Shown piece after piece: positions 3,940 to 5,849 of a stretch of 5,849 nt of DNA; the stretch's first letter is position 1; each line of letters begins with the position of its first letter. The notes below the pieces were generated by a model. That model had not been told where the DNA came from. It searched no databases and was given only the letters and a program-made list of their open reading frames with translations. The translations under genes were made by a program, and so were the position numbers. The DNA is from a bacterium. Its GTDB lineage: Bacteria > Auribacterota > UBA3054. Location of the stretch: positions 1 to 5,849 of the forward strand of contig JAFSWV010000142.1 of NCBI GenBank assembly GCA_017444325.1, given 5' to 3'.

Positions 3940-5849
3940 TCAGATCCTTCTGCTGAACTGCAGGAGATACAGGTCGTAGTAGGCGCCCTTCTTGGCCATC
4001 AGTTCGGCGTGGCTGCCTCTTTCTATGATCTTGCCGTTGTCAAGAACGAAGATCTCATCGACTTTGTGGATGGTGGAGAGACGGTGGGCTACGATCATGG
4101 ATGTGCGGCCGATCATAAGTTTGTCGATGGCGTCCTGAATAAGATGCTCGGTGGCCGGATCGACGTTGCTGGTCGCTTCGTCGAGGATCAATATCCTCGG
4201 GTCGTGGGCCAGAGCGCGGGCGAAGCAGAGCAGCTGTTTTTCGCCGGCGGAGAGCGTCGCTCCGCGTTCCGCCATCACTTCGTCGTAGCCGTGCGGCAGT
4301 TTTTCGATGAACTGGTTGGCGCAGACCGTCTCGGCGGCTTTGATGGCTTTTTCCCTGGTAATGGAAGGATCGCCCAGGGCGATGTTCTCATAGATGGAGC
4401 GGCTGAAGACAAAAGTGCCCTGCAAAACGATGGAGATGTGCTTTCTCAATTCCTCGTTTGACCAATCCTTGACGTCCACGCCGTCCAGGAGGACTCTGCC
4501 CTTGTTGGCGTCGTAGAAGCGGCAGACCAAATTTATGAGCGAAGACTTGCCGGCGCCGGTCGGGCCTACGATAGCGATGCTCTTGCCAGGCTCGATCTTG
4601 AAGGAGACGTCTTTCAGGACCTGCTCCCCTTCGATGTAAGAGAAGTCCACGTTCTGGAATTCCACTTCGCCTTTCGGGTCAGCGACGATCACGGGATCTT
4701 CCGGCTGGGCCACTTCGTTCTTGGTGTCGAGGAGCGTGAAGATGCGCTCCGAAGCCGCCAGGCTGCTCTGCAGCTGCGTGATCTGGTTCGATATCTGCAT
4801 CAAGGGATTGCAGAGGTGGCCGAAGTATGTGATGAAGGCCATAAGGGAGCCCAGCGTCAGATCGCCGTCCAGAACGCAGATGCCGCCGTATAAAATGATG
4901 AGCGCCGTGCCGAAATGCCTGATGAGGTCGAGGATCGGACCGAAGACGCCCATATAGATGACGTTCTTGAAGCCGGCCTTGTAGTAAGAAGCGTTCACTT
5001 CCGCGAACTCTTCCCTTCTGCGCTTCTGCTGGTTGAAAGACTGGATCATCTTGATGCCGGAGAATTCCTCCGTCAAAACGCCGTTGATCTTTGCCAGGAT
5101 CCTTCTGAGTTCGCGGTGCACTTTTCTCACCACGATGCGGAAGATGATCGTGATGACGACGCAGAAAGGCAAAACCGTAAGCGAGACCAGCGTCAGCTTC
5201 CAGTTGATGTACAGAACGATGATAAGGGAGCCGATGAACATGCCGGCCGAAGCCAGCATCTGGACAGCGACGGTCGAGAGCATGGAGTTGATGGCCTCGA
5301 TGTCGTTCGTCACCCTGGTCACGAGCTTGCCAATGGGCGTCTTATTGTAAAGCGAGACGGAAAGACTCTGCAGATGCTTGAAGAGCGCCATTCTTAAAGC
5401 GTACATCGTGCGCTGACTGGCTATCTCAAGGGTTAGGCGGTGGAAGTAGTCGGCGATAGCGTGGAGGGCCAGGACGATCAGGAAGAGGCAGAACATCCTC
5501 TTCAAGCCCGTAATGTCCGTGCCCCTGATCTTCGTCAGGAGCGTAGGATCGATGTCCGCGAACTCTTTGTCGGGGACGAACCAGTTCTCGCCGTAAACGA
5601 AGCCGTGGGTCCCGTCGAAACTTTCCTTCTTGAAGATGTAGTGGTTCTCGCCCTTGTCCTTTATGGAATCGCTGATGTCCTTGTTCTTCTCAAGGAAGCT
5701 CGTCGGCACCGCGACCGTGTCGGCGCCGGCGGGAATAGCAACTTCATTAAGCTTGGGATATTTCTCCAAAGCTTCGTGTTCAGAAGGTATGAAGGTGTAG
5801 AGAGGAACGAGATAGTTGTCTATGCTCTTCCTGTAAATGTTCGGCGTGA
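3940..5849 (-). CDS. ABC exporter, fused transmembrane and ATPase domains (5' end beyond right edge)
   Basis: The frame is open through the right edge, so the gene is 5'-truncated by the window. It shows 635 residues and lacks an estimated few dozen containing TM1. After a short IYRKSIDNYLVP segment comes an unusually long polar stretch (about 17-112), then membrane helices near 118-134, 193-212, 217-236, 297-320 and 330-350. The ATPase follows: A-loop Tyr404, Walker A GPTGAGKS (428-435), Q-loop Gln476, signature LSAGE (532-536), Walker B ILILDE (552-557, catalytic Glu557), D-loop and switch His588. All catalytic elements are intact. This is the MsbA/LmrA/YheH-like exporter type in the cytoplasmic membrane, working as a homo- or heterodimer. 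The cargo (lipid, drug or peptide) cannot be told. A TTG at 5767-5769 is not the real start, since homology continues upstream. The TGA stop lies 108 nt before tgt. Confidence 0.93.
   Translation of the reverse strand, partial: TPNIYRKSIDNYLVPLYTFIPSEHEALEKYPKLNEVAIPAGADTVAVPTSFLEKNKDISDSIKDKGENHYIFKKESFDGTHGFVYGENWFVPDKEFADIDPTLLTKIRGTDITGLKRMFCLFLIVLALHAIADYFHRLTLEIASQRTMYALRMALFKHLQSLSVSLYNKTPIGKLVTRVTNDIEAINSMLSTVAVQMLASAGMFIGSLIIVLYINWKLTLVSLTVLPFCVVITIIFRIVVRKVHRELRRILAKINGVLTEEFSGIKMIQSFNQQKRRREEFAEVNASYYKAGFKNVIYMGVFGPILDLIRHFGTALIILYGGICVLDGDLTLGSLMAFITYFGHLCNPLMQISNQITQLQSSLAASERIFTLLDTKNEVAQPEDPVIVADPKGEVEFQNVDFSYIEGEQVLKDVSFKIEPGKSIAIVGPTGAGKSSLINLVCRFYDANKGRVLLDGVDVKDWSNEELRKHISIVLQGTFVFSRSIYENIALGDPSITREKAIKAAETVCANQFIEKLPHGYDEVMAERGATLSAGEKQLLCFARALAHDPRILILDEATSNVDPATEHLIQDAIDKLMIGRTSMIVAHRLSTIHKVDEIFVLDNGKIIERGSHAELMAKKGAYYDLYLLQFSRRI

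Noticed and set aside
3484..4461. A 325-codon plus-strand open frame spanning the tgt start, the spacer and the ABC exporter 3' end.
   Set aside because: It is antisense to two conserved genes and crosses the intergenic repeats. It has no domain, no ribosome-binding site and typical shadow composition.

Overview
The window is a compact, gene-dense stretch of bacterial chromosome built almost entirely of housekeeping genes. It has a bacterial-type tRNA with an encoded CCA end, bacterial-class TGT, SmpB and a type I peptide deformylase, together with sigma70-like promoter boxes, Shine-Dalgarno sites and 4-8 nt gene overlaps. Base composition is moderate, with AT-rich intergenic gaps. The phylum cannot be fixed from this sequence alone. 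The unusual HisD and SmpB residues and the gene order (tgt-smpB, hisD-def) hint at a lineage away from the standard model organisms, but that is inference.

Layout from left to right. At 1-242 (minus) lies the start of a bleomycin-hydrolase-type aminopeptidase C (pepC), cut by the left edge just after its catalytic cysteine. At 243-329 is a short divergent spacer carrying a good plus-strand promoter for a tRNA and a weaker minus-strand promoter for pepC. At 330-406 (plus) is tRNA-Val(UAC). At 408-899 (minus) is def, whose stop codon sits one base from the tRNA CCA end. At 896-2167 (minus) is hisD, overlapping def by 4 nt. At 2168-2213 is a spacer with an extended -10 promoter for hisD. At 2214-2693 (minus) is smpB, overlapping tgt by 8 nt. 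At 2686-3831 (minus) is tgt, probably translated from a leaderless mRNA. At 3832-3939 is an AT-rich spacer with repeated DnaA-box-like 9-mers. From 3940 to beyond the right edge (minus) is a large ABC exporter with fused membrane and ATPase domains.

The genes form two short transcription units. The tgt-smpB unit serves RNA function: queuosine modification of tRNA and rescue of stalled ribosomes. The hisD-def unit joins the last step of histidine synthesis to N-terminal deformylation of nascent proteins. With the tRNA gene and the peptidase, most of the window concerns translation and protein turnover. Transcription runs right to left except for the tRNA, which faces into def.

No mobile element, CRISPR array, phage gene or clear novel multi-gene system is visible. 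The points most worth a second look are the HisD with altered predicted NAD-contact residues, the DnaA-box-like cluster beside an AT-rich tract, the roughly 95-residue extracytoplasmic insertion in the ABC exporter, the leaderless tgt start, the SmpB with DKS in place of DKR, and the one-base convergent junction of tRNA and def.
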